Source: Bordetella parapertussis
GTDB taxonomy: Bacteria; Cyanobacteriota; Cyanobacteriia; PCC-6307; Cyanobiaceae
Length of the DNA: 7,481 bases
NCBI GenBank assembly: GCA_943324725.2
Contig: CALPMR020000150.1
Location: 1-7,481 of the forward strand
Direction of reading: 5' to 3'
Positions within the stretch are counted from its first letter, which is position 1, and each line of letters starts with the position of its first letter. Positions 1 to 6,076 of this stretch are shown here, one piece after another. Under the pieces are notes generated by a model. That model ran no database searches. It had not been told where the DNA came from and saw nothing but the letters and a program-made list of their open reading frames with translations. A program made the translations under genes and the position numbers.

Positions 1-672
1 GCGGCGGAAGTCTGCGGTCTTGGCCGCGACAACGCTCCTGAAACCAGCCCGGTCACCGCCAGCCAGGCCGCCGGAGCCCCGACGGCACCTGGAGGCCCGG
101 CGCCGCAGTGGCAGGCCCTCGAAACCGGGGCTGGCTGGCGGCTGGGGCGTGGCGTGGTGCTGCCCGCCGGCGCCCCCCTGCCGGCCGAGCTGGCCGAGCG
201 GCGCCCCCTGATGGCCGAGGAAGCCGAGCGCTGGCGTGTCAGTCAGGGGCGACCGGCGACCCCAGGCGAAATCAACGCCGACACCAATCCCATTGAACTG
301 GGACTGGCGGCGCGGGTGAGCCTGGGCAAGGGCTGCTATGTGGGCCAGGAAACCCTGGCCAAACTCGCCACCTACGACGGTGTGAAACAACAACTGCGGC
401 GCTGGTACGCACCGGCACCGGTCACCGGGGCGACGGCGCCTCTGGCCCCTGGCTCGACCCTGCGGACTGCCGAGGCCGAACGGGCCGGCACGATCACCTC
501 CAGCCTCGAACTGGCGAACGGCCAGGGCTGGATCGGCCTGGCCCTGGTGCGGCGTCTGGCCCTGGAGGCACCACAGCTGCTCGCCGGCGAAGGGGCCGAG
601 GCGATCGAACTGCGGATCTCCATGCCCCCCTGCTTCGTGCCGCCGCCCATCGGGGCCGGCGGCGGCAGCTGA
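1..672 (+). CDS. ygfZ: YgfZ/GcvT-like folate-binding protein, 5' end missing
   Basis: The frame is open from base 1 to the TGA at 670-672, giving the last 223 residues of a protein that begins before the window. The diagnostic motif KGCYVGQE lies at residues 110-117 of the fragment; its Cys is the conserved residue of the YgfZ family. It is preceded by a block resembling the family pattern W-R-V-x-x-G-R-P...N-P-I-E-L-G-L. YgfZ proteins are relatives of the glycine-cleavage T protein that bind folate and support iron-sulfur cluster enzymes; they are not aminomethyltransferases. Residues 12-35 are a Pro/Ala/Thr-rich low-complexity stretch, probably a loop. The gene converges on the nuclease gene, with 21 bases between the two stop codons. 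The family call is firm; the exact role in this organism is inferred. Confidence 0.88.
   Translation, partial: AAEVCGLGRDNAPETSPVTASQAAGAPTAPGGPAPQWQALETGAGWRLGRGVVLPAGAPLPAELAERRPLMAEEAERWRVSQGRPATPGEINADTNPIELGLAARVSLGKGCYVGQETLAKLATYDGVKQQLRRWYAPAPVTGATAPLAPGSTLRTAEAERAGTITSSLELANGQGWIGLALVRRLALEAPQLLAGEGAEAIELRISMPPCFVPPPIGAGGGS
638..667. terminator. GC hairpin at the ygfZ / nuclease convergence, possible terminator
   Basis: TGCCGCCGCC at 638-647 is exactly inverted at 658-667, giving a 10-bp GC stem with a 10-base loop. It sits in the last codons of ygfZ, two bases before the stop, and about 26 bases beyond the nuclease stop on the minus strand. Neither side has a T-run, so it is not a classical intrinsic terminator. 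A role in ending the minus-strand transcript is inference. The stem also encodes Pro-Pro-Pro and Gly-Gly-Gly codons, so it may be only a by-product of GC-rich coding. Confidence 0.3.
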
Positions 673-693
673 GGGCCAAGGCTGGCCGAGGGT

Positions 694-2202
694 TCAGGGC
701 CGCTCCTGTTCCAGCAGCCAGCGCGCCACCATCCAGGTGGCGCGGCAGTCGTCGCGGTTGTAGAGGAAAATCCGGCCCAGCTGCCGGCGGCCGCGCTGGG
801 GCTGGCGACCACCCTGGCGCCACTGGCGCCACCACAGCAGGCAGCGGGCACCATCGACGCCGCTCTGACTCCAGCGGAAGCCGCGCCAGCCAGCCACCGC
901 CTTGAGCCCATAGCTGTTCACCGGCAGCAACCAGTGGCGCCGCAGCCGCTGATGCACGTCGATCAGGCGGGCGCGCAGGCGGTTGCGCTCCGCCTCACTC
1001 ACCCCCTGGCGCTCGGCCAGCCGCAGCAGGCCCACCGATTCGGTCTCGCCGTAATGGAGCACGGGCCAGTCGGGATAGCGGGCCAGCAGGCGGGCCAGCC
1101 GGCGCCAGAGCCGCGCCTCACCGTGTTCATAGAGCGACAGCAGGGGCTGGTAGTGGCCGGCACCCGGGCCGCTGGGGGGCAGCAGGGCCTCGGGCCAGCG
1201 GCCATCGGCGCCGCGCTCGAGCCGCAGGAAGCCATGCAGGAAATCGTCGCGGGCATCGGGATCGGACTCGATGTCGTAGAGCAGCACCCCCGGTGCCGCC
1301 GCCAGCTCCGGCAGGGCGGCGCTCCAGGCTTCATCGGGCTGGGCCGGGGTGCCATCGGCGCCGCGGCGGCGTGGCTCGCCGCCCGCCTGCACCAGGGCCT
1401 GGGCCACCAGCTGGGCCGCCACCTCGCGATGCTGCTCGCCGTGCACCGCCAGGGCGTCGGCCAGCTGCTCCGGATCGGCCGCCGCCAGCTCGGCCAGGCT
1501 GCGCACCCCCAGGTCCAGCAGCAGATCGCGCCGCTTGCCGCCGACGCCGCTCACCTCACTGAGATGGCCTTCGGCGGCGGCCTCCGCATCGCAGAGGGAG
1601 CGCCAGCTGCAGAGCGTGCATTTCTTGCGATCGTTCACCAGCGGCGGTGGTGCTGGCCGCTCCAGATCCTGGGCCAGGCGCTCGAGGCTCTCCTCCAGCT
1701 GGCGCTGCAGGCCGGCGTTCAGCGGCAATGTTTCGAGTTCGAGCCGGCGGTCGCCGCCGGCCACCACCAGCGCCTCGGGCACCGCCGCCTGCTGGTGCTC
1801 CGCCAGCAGGCGGCCCCAGAGGGCGAGCTGCAGCCGGTGTTCGCGGGTGAGTCGCCGGCCCTGACGGGCCAGCACCGGCCGGTAGGCGTACTCACCCCAG
1901 CGGCTCTGCCCCGGCAGTCGCTGCAAGAGCGAGGGATGGGCTTCGAGCTCCAGGCCTCCGGGGCCGCGGCCAAACAGACGCAGGCCCATGACGCCGGCGG
2001 CACCGTCCCGGCAGGCGGCTTCGCCATGGCCGGGACGGCTGGGCAGCAGGCTCTGGAAGCTGCGCAGCTGATCGTCGAGGGCCAGGGCCCGATGGGCGCT
2101 CCACTGGCGCCGCTCCTGATGCCCGTGGCGATCCAGCCAGGCCCGGCGCTTGCAGCGCAGCCAGCTGCGCAGCAGGCGGTCGGTGAGCGGCGAAGAAGCC
2201 AT
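694..2202 (-). CDS. TM0106-type RecB-like nuclease with C-terminal RNase H-like exonuclease domain
   Basis: This 502-residue protein has a layout I recognise from the TM0106 RecB-like nuclease family. Residues 1-205 form a RecB/Cas4-like part with Cys17 and a C-x2-C-x5-C cluster (Cys195, 198, 204). This 1+3 Cys arrangement holds an Fe-S cluster in Cas4 and AddB. Residues 211-260 look like a helix-hairpin-helix segment (SGVGGKRRDLL). From about 305 an RNase H-fold 3'-5' exonuclease domain follows: DIESDP (Asp310, Glu312), an HYGETE block at 383-388 and YNRDDC at 481-486 near the C-terminus. The RecB active-site segment looks degenerate: PVLARQG at 109-115 stands where Cas4 proteins have a PVEYKRG-like motif. 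The ATG at 2200-2202 gives a normal N-terminus with the expected Cys17; no Shine-Dalgarno is visible. It is probably a soluble nucleic-acid processing enzyme, with substrate unknown. Confidence 0.85.
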   Translation of the reverse strand: MASSPLTDRLLRSWLRCKRRAWLDRHGHQERRQWSAHRALALDDQLRSFQSLLPSRPGHGEAACRDGAAGVMGLRLFGRGPGGLELEAHPSLLQRLPGQSRWGEYAYRPVLARQGRRLTREHRLQLALWGRLLAEHQQAAVPEALVVAGGDRRLELETLPLNAGLQRQLEESLERLAQDLERPAPPPLVNDRKKCTLCSWRSLCDAEAAAEGHLSEVSGVGGKRRDLLLDLGVRSLAELAAADPEQLADALAVHGEQHREVAAQLVAQALVQAGGEPRRRGADGTPAQPDEAWSAALPELAAAPGVLLYDIESDPDARDDFLHGFLRLERGADGRWPEALLPPSGPGAGHYQPLLSLYEHGEARLWRRLARLLARYPDWPVLHYGETESVGLLRLAERQGVSEAERNRLRARLIDVHQRLRRHWLLPVNSYGLKAVAGWRGFRWSQSGVDGARCLLWWRQWRQGGRQPQRGRRQLGRIFLYNRDDCRATWMVARWLLEQERP

Positions 2203-2510
2203 GGCCGCAGGCTAGGAGGCACGGTGGCCGGAACGATCGACGCCTAAGCGCGCAGGACCTGAGCCCATGGCGGCACGCTCAGGCGTTGTCGCTGGAGGTG
2301 CCTCCAGACCCGAGGCGACGCCACCAGGAGCCAGCAGGCCGGCAGCTTGGCGCCAAGGGGCTGGGCACGGTGCATCGGGCCCGTGGGCCGATTCCCCTGG
2401 CTGAACCGGCCGCCCGGCGCTGGGGTGGCCTGCCCGGAGGCCGGCACCCGGCCATGGCGCGGGCCTCCGCCGGCCAGCTACAAGCAAGCCAGATCGACGT
2501 CGCCTTCCCC
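2203..2510. other. Divergent intergenic region with inverted repeats, no supported gene
   Basis: These 308 bases separate the starts of the nuclease (-) and the phosphohexomutase (+), so both promoters should lie here, but I see no convincing -35/-10 pair on either strand. The region is GC-rich. The phosphohexomutase frame stays open upstream to a TTG at 2286, but the encoded Arg/Pro/Gly-rich extension resembles nothing in that family. Three inverted repeats are present: CCTGAGC at 2258-2264 with its inverse at 2277-2283, CTGGAG/CTCCAG at 2292-2307, and the 12-bp perfect palindrome CTTGGCGCCAAG at 2346-2357. They could be operators or leader-RNA hairpins, or chance in GC-rich DNA. Confidence 0.5.
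2258..2307. repeat. Two adjacent inverted repeats upstream of the phosphohexomutase gene
   Basis: CCTGAGC (2258-2264) pairs with GCTCAGG (2277-2283) across a 12-base loop. Eight bases later CTGGAG (2292-2297) pairs with CTCCAG (2302-2307) across GTGC. Both are exact. On a plus-strand transcript starting upstream they would form two tandem hairpins roughly 200-250 bases before the mutase start. The dyads are seen directly; any regulatory role is inference. Confidence 0.35.
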
Positions 2511-3992
2511 ATGGCCTCTGCCCCCTTGCCCCTGGAGGCCAGCCCGATCGCCTTCGGCACCGATGGCTGGCGCGGCATCCTCGGCGTGGACATCACCGTC
2601 GAGCGCCTGCTGCCGGTAGCGGCGGCCGCCGCCCGGGAGCTGGCCCACAGCGCCCCGGCCGGTCTGGACAGCCGTGAGGTGGTGATCGGCTACGACCGCC
2701 GCTTCCTGGCACCGGAGCTGGCCGCGGCGATCGCCGCAGCGGTGCGCGGCGCCGAGCTGGTGCCGCTGCTGTCCGAGTGCCCCACGCCGACGCCCGCCTC
2801 CAGCTGGGCGGTGGTGGAGCGCGGTGCCCTGGGCGCTCTGGTGATCACCGCCAGCCACAACCCGCCCGAGTGGCTGGGCCTGAAGATCAAGGGGCCGTTC
2901 GGCGGCTCGGTGGAGGGGGAGTTCACCACCCGGGTGGAGCGGCGCCTGGCGGCCGGCGGCATCACCGTGCCGATCAACGGCGACACCGAGCGCTTCGATG
3001 CGATGGGCACCTACGTGGCGGGCCTGCGGGCCAAAGTCGACACCGGCGCCCTGGCGACAGGCCTGGAACGCCTGGGGCTGCGGGTGATCGTCGATCCGAT
3101 GCACGGCTCGGCGGCCGGGGTGCTGCCGGCGCTGCTGGGGGAAGGGGCGGTGTCGTCCGGCGTGATCGACGAGATCCGCTCCAACCGTGACCCCCTGTTC
3201 GGCGGCCATCCGCCCGAGCCGCTGGCGCCCTACCTGGCGGAGCTGATCGAGCAGGTGCGGGCCTCGACGGCGGCGGGCAAGCCAGCGATGGGCATCGTCT
3301 TCGATGGCGACGGCGATCGCATCGCCGCGATCGATGAGAACGGCCGCTTCTGCAGCACCCAGCTGCTGATGCCCCTGTTCATCGACCATCTGGCCCGGGC
3401 CCGCGGCCTGCCGGGCACGGTGATCAAGACCGTCAGCGGCTCCGATCTGATGGCGCTGGTGGCGGAGGACCTGGGCCGCACCGTGATCGAGATGCCGGTG
3501 GGGTTCAAATACATCGCCGCCGCGATGCTGGCCGGTGAGGTGCTGGTGGGAGGTGAGGAATCGGGTGGGGTGGGCTTTGGCATGCATCTGCCCGAGCGCG
3601 ATGCCCCGTTCGCCGCCCTGCTGCTGATCGAGGCGCTGGTGGAGGGCGGTGTGCCCCTTGGCCAGCGCATCGATGCCCTGCAGGCGCGCTGCGGCGGTGC
3701 CGCCGCCTACGACCGCCTCGACCTGCGCCTGCCTGACATGGCGGCCCGCAGCCGCCTGGAGGCCCACCTGGCCGAGGCGCCGCCGACGCTGGTGGCCGGG
3801 GCGCCGGTGCTGGAGGTGATCACCACCGACGGCGTCAAGCTGCGGCTGGGGCCGAACCATTGGCTGATGCTGCGCTTCTCCGGCACCGAGCCGCTGCTGC
3901 GGCTCTACTGCGAGGCCCCCGGTCCGGTGCGGGTGGCCGAGGTGCTCGACTGGGCGCGGCAGCTGGCGGAGAGCGGTGGTACCACGACTTGA
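2511..3992 (+). CDS. Phosphoglucomutase/phosphomannomutase family protein
   Basis: This is a complete 493-residue alpha-D-phosphohexomutase, a cytoplasmic enzyme interconverting hexose 1- and 6-phosphates through a phosphoserine intermediate. All four signature sites are present: the phosphoserine loop TASHNP with Ser115, the Mg-binding DGDGDR at 265-270 (three Asp), the sugar-recognition loop GGEESGG at 347-353, and the phosphate-binding RFSGTEP at 455-461. The N-terminal FGTDGWRG is also typical. I chose the ATG at 2511 because FGTDGWRG then falls at residues 15-22, as in relatives; the earlier in-frame ATG at 2454 and TTG at 2286 add unconserved sequence. The length fits the family. Whether the substrate is glucose or mannose phosphate (or both) cannot be read from the sequence. 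The GCGATCGC octamer occurs twice inside. Downstream, the same frame reopens straight after the TGA. Confidence 0.92.
   Translation: MASAPLPLEASPIAFGTDGWRGILGVDITVERLLPVAAAAARELAHSAPAGLDSREVVIGYDRRFLAPELAAAIAAAVRGAELVPLLSECPTPTPASSWAVVERGALGALVITASHNPPEWLGLKIKGPFGGSVEGEFTTRVERRLAAGGITVPINGDTERFDAMGTYVAGLRAKVDTGALATGLERLGLRVIVDPMHGSAAGVLPALLGEGAVSSGVIDEIRSNRDPLFGGHPPEPLAPYLAELIEQVRASTAAGKPAMGIVFDGDGDRIAAIDENGRFCSTQLLMPLFIDHLARARGLPGTVIKTVSGSDLMALVAEDLGRTVIEMPVGFKYIAAAMLAGEVLVGGEESGGVGFGMHLPERDAPFAALLLIEALVEGGVPLGQRIDALQARCGGAAAYDRLDLRLPDMAARSRLEAHLAEAPPTLVAGAPVLEVITTDGVKLRLGPNHWLMLRFSGTEPLLRLYCEAPGPVRVAEVLDWARQLAESGGTTT
2727..2734. repeat. HIP1 octamer GCGATCGC, copy 1
   Basis: An exact copy of the highly iterated palindrome known from cyanobacterial genomes, inside the phosphohexomutase gene. 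Four exact copies in under 7.5 kb is well above a rough chance expectation of less than one, and supports a cyanobacterial origin. Confidence 0.8.
3313..3320. repeat. HIP1 octamer GCGATCGC, copy 2
   Basis: Exact octamer overlapping the codons of the metal-binding Asp loop of the phosphohexomutase. Confidence 0.8.
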
Positions 3993-4043
3993 GACTCACC
4001 TACATTCTCTGGCCAGATTGATTATCCAAGTCATTACTTCGGC

Positions 4044-5399
4044 ATGAACAACGGCGTGGACTATAAGAACTCCCTGAGGGTGAAAGGCCTGGGTACAGTG
4101 ACTTTTCAGAAAGTCGGGGATATGACCGCCGCTGAGCTCAATGCAGAGTTGAGTAAGAAAAGCATCCTCACCTCAAACCCTCCCGTCAGCACCTATGACT
4201 ACTTCAATGAGAACGGGGCTGCAACCCCCTTCGTCCCAGGGGAAATAGGGGCCAGAAATGGCATTGACTTCTACCGGCTGACCTATCAAACCAGGATCCC
4301 AGAAAACAATCGGTCCTACAACGTCTCGGGACTTCTGGCCATACCCAGGCTGCGGCAGCCCAAGACCATACCCGGGTTGCCGCCGAACATGGCCATACCC
4401 GGGTTGCCGCAGCCCAAGCCCGTTCCCATGTTCTCCTGGCAGCACGGAACACTTTTAGACTCCAACGAGGCGCCGTCTTCGCTGATCAAGAATGACAAAA
4501 TCCAACGGAGCCCCTACGGCATTCCCAGAAGCGCAGAAACCTTCCTGAATGTGGTTCGGGTCGCGGGAAATGGTTACATTCTTGCCGCAGCTGATTACAT
4601 CGGCAATGGCGTGTCCAAAACCACCCAGGCCTACGCCGTCAAGGGAGCCACGCAGCAGACTACCGCCGACATGCTGAAAGCATCCAACGCGGTCTTGCGG
4701 AAGCTCGGCGTCACTCCAGGCCCGCGGTTTAATGGCGGCTGGTCCCAGGGCGGCCTGAACACGCAATGGCTTACCAGCAAGCTTCAGAACGATGGCATTG
4801 CCGTTAAGAAACAGGCGATCACCAGCGGCCCCACAGACCTGCAAAAAACATTGAGCTACTGGATCAATGACTACCCAGGAGACCCGCCCTGGCTCACCAG
4901 CGTTGTACCACTGCTGATTGGATCTTACGAAAAATATTATGGCATCAAGAACCTGATGCAACAGGCCTTCCGCCCCGAATACCTTGAGACAGCCAAAAAA
5001 ATCTATAACAAACAGATCGATTGGGACACCACGCTTCCCGACGAGAGCGGAGCCTTCCTGGGATTACCCCTCAAGCCCAAAGATATGCTGACGGGTCAAT
5101 TCATAGACAGCTTCAACAGCGAAAAAGGCACTTTTTACGATAAGATAGTCGCAAACACAGCGCTGGAAGGCAAGTACAACATGCCCTCCACCTTCTATGG
5201 CGGGGGCTCGGACAACATTGTCCCCGAACGCCTTGCGATCGAGATCCCTGTTAGCTATCAGGAGAGCCTGGGCAGCTCCCTGGCCACGGGCATCGACACC
5301 GATCCCGCAGCCACCCACCGCAGCGCCTTCCTTGCCAGCCTGTTCGGCAGCGCCTCCGATCCTTCCAACAACCTGCTCCAGTGGTTCAACGCGGCCTAG
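4044..5399 (+). CDS. Alpha/beta hydrolase, secretory-lipase type, probably horizontally acquired
   Basis: This 451-residue protein has an alpha/beta-hydrolase layout. SGLLAIP at about 95-101 leads into the strand VPMFSWQHGT (127-136), whose His-Gly is typical of the oxyanion region. ADYIGNG follows at 183-189. The nucleophile elbow is GWSQGG (Ser234), the likely acid is Asp390 in GGSDNIVP, and the likely base is His425 in ATHRSAF. This order matches secreted lipase/esterase-like hydrolases; the substrate is unknown. There is no signal peptide, unusual for the group, and no Shine-Dalgarno. The frame is open back to the mutase stop at 3992 without another usual start codon, so the 5' end may be missing. 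Sampled lines run about 45-50% GC, rising to about 62% in the last line, against 70-75% in neighbours. No GCGATCGC lies inside. The last 19 bases overlap rdgB. A 9-residue repeat lies at 99-125. The fold is confident; export and activity are open. Confidence 0.82.
   Translation: MNNGVDYKNSLRVKGLGTVTFQKVGDMTAAELNAELSKKSILTSNPPVSTYDYFNENGAATPFVPGEIGARNGIDFYRLTYQTRIPENNRSYNVSGLLAIPRLRQPKTIPGLPPNMAIPGLPQPKPVPMFSWQHGTLLDSNEAPSSLIKNDKIQRSPYGIPRSAETFLNVVRVAGNGYILAAADYIGNGVSKTTQAYAVKGATQQTTADMLKASNAVLRKLGVTPGPRFNGGWSQGGLNTQWLTSKLQNDGIAVKKQAITSGPTDLQKTLSYWINDYPGDPPWLTSVVPLLIGSYEKYYGIKNLMQQAFRPEYLETAKKIYNKQIDWDTTLPDESGAFLGLPLKPKDMLTGQFIDSFNSEKGTFYDKIVANTALEGKYNMPSTFYGGGSDNIVPERLAIEIPVSYQESLGSSLATGIDTDPAATHRSAFLASLFGSASDPSNNLLQWFNAA
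4339..4419 (+). repeat. 27-bp tandem repeat, three copies, in-frame in the hydrolase gene
   Basis: Three consecutive 27-base units start at 4339, 4366 and 4393. Units 2 and 3 are identical over their first 18 bases; units 1 and 3 differ at four positions. They encode AIPRLRQPK, TIPGLPPNM and AIPGLPQPK, so the protein gains Pro-rich 9-residue units without loss of frame. The array lies in the loop between the strand ending SGLLAIP and the strand leading to the HG motif. One unit would be enough to join the two strands, which suggests local expansion by two units. Confidence 0.88.
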
Positions 5400-6076
5400 C
5401 TCTTGCACCGGTCCTGGTGATCGCCAGCGGCAACGCCGGTAAGGTGCGCGAATTCGCCCACCTGCTGGCCGATCTGCCCCTGGACATCCGCCAGCAGCCC
5501 GAGGGCCTGGAGGTGGAGGAAACGGGAGCCACCTTTGCTGAAAATGCCCGGCTCAAGGCCACGGCGGTGGCGCTGGCCACGGGCTGCTGGGCCCTGGCCG
5601 ACGATTCGGGGTTGGCAGTGGACGCCCTCGGCGGCGCCCCGGGGGTGCATTCGGCCCGCTATGCCGCCACTGACCCCGAGCGGATCGCCAGGCTGCTGCG
5701 CGAACTGGCCGCGGCCACGGGCGCCTGCGCCAGCGACAGCCCGCCCGGCTCGACTTCGGCCAGCGATCCGGCCGGCTCCAGCAGCGACCGCAGCGCCCGC
5801 TTCACGGCCGCCCTGGCGGTGGCCGATCCCAGCGGCGCCATCGTGCTGGAGGTGGAGGGCCACTGCCCGGGGCTGATCCTGGCGGCGCCCCGCGGCAGCG
5901 GCGGCTTCGGCTACGACCCGGTGTTCCACGTGCCGGAGCTGGGGCTCAGTTTCGCCGAGATGGACAAAGCCACCAAAGGGCGGATCGGCCATCGCGGCCG
6001 CGCCTTCGCGCTGCTGGAGCCGCGGCTCCGGCAGCTGCTGGGCGCTCAGGCCTCCGCCCAGCCGTCAGGAGCGTGA
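5381..6076 (+). CDS. rdgB: Non-canonical purine NTP pyrophosphatase (RdgB/HAM1 family)
   Basis: RdgB/Ham1 enzymes hydrolyse ITP, dITP and XTP to monophosphates and so keep deaminated purines out of nucleic acids in the cytoplasm. The fingerprints are all present: the nucleotide-binding ASGNAGKVREF at 15-25, GATFAENARLKA at 49-60, the catalytic ADDSGLAVDALGG at 73-85 with Asp74/Asp75, GFGYDPVF at 175-182, and the base-recognition region KGRIGHRGRAF at 199-209. With the GTG at 5381 the protein has 231 residues, somewhat long for the family. The excess is mostly a Ser/Pro/Asp-rich insert at about 114-138. The GTG lies inside the hydrolase gene, so the first ten residues are read from hydrolase tail DNA. 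The alternative GTG at 5417 would trim the first beta strand. The gene ends overlapping the antiporter by 12 bases. The family is certain; the start is not. Confidence 0.92.
   Translation: MVQRGLALAPVLVIASGNAGKVREFAHLLADLPLDIRQQPEGLEVEETGATFAENARLKATAVALATGCWALADDSGLAVDALGGAPGVHSARYAATDPERIARLLRELAAATGACASDSPPGSTSASDPAGSSSDRSARFTAALAVADPSGAIVLEVEGHCPGLILAAPRGSGGFGYDPVFHVPELGLSFAEMDKATKGRIGHRGRAFALLEPRLRQLLGAQASAQPSGA
6010..6035. terminator. Strong hairpin in the rdgB 3' end, possible terminator of the antiporter
   Basis: Bases 6010-6020 pair with 6025-6035 around a CGCG loop: an 11-bp stem with a single T-G wobble, centred on the 14-base perfect palindrome GGAGCCGCGGCTCC (6016-6029). It lies in the last codons of rdgB (residues LLEPRLRQLL) and 30 bases past the antiporter stop on the minus strand. 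There is no T-run on either side. A role in ending or stabilising the antiporter mRNA is inference. Confidence 0.35.

Noticed and set aside
934..2247. 437-codon open frame on the plus strand opposite the nuclease gene
   Set aside because: It is a GC-rich antisense shadow: Gln/Ala/Gly-rich, without recognisable motifs, while the minus-strand frame carries clear family motifs.
2267..2404. 45-codon small ORF (ATG 2267) with a GASRP repeat
   Set aside because: No ribosome binding site, composition expected of GC-rich noncoding DNA, and it overlaps the inverted repeats; nothing supports translation.
2286..2510. 75-codon N-terminal extension of the phosphohexomutase from TTG 2286
   Set aside because: Low complexity, unlike any known part of the family, and it would place FGTDGWRG about 90 residues in instead of near the N-terminus.
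2478..3860. 460-codon minus-strand open frame opposite the phosphohexomutase
   Set aside because: It is rich in His/Gln/Arg, a typical antisense artefact of a high-GC gene; the plus strand has all catalytic motifs.
3976..3985. 10-bp palindrome GTGGTACCAC just before the mutase stop, considered as an insertion target or terminator
   Set aside because: No matching copy or direct repeat was found at the right border of the hydrolase, and there is no T-run; probably chance.
3993..5399. Hydrolase block as a mobile element with its own ends
   Set aside because: No terminal inverted repeats, target-site duplication, transposase or integrase could be seen at either border.
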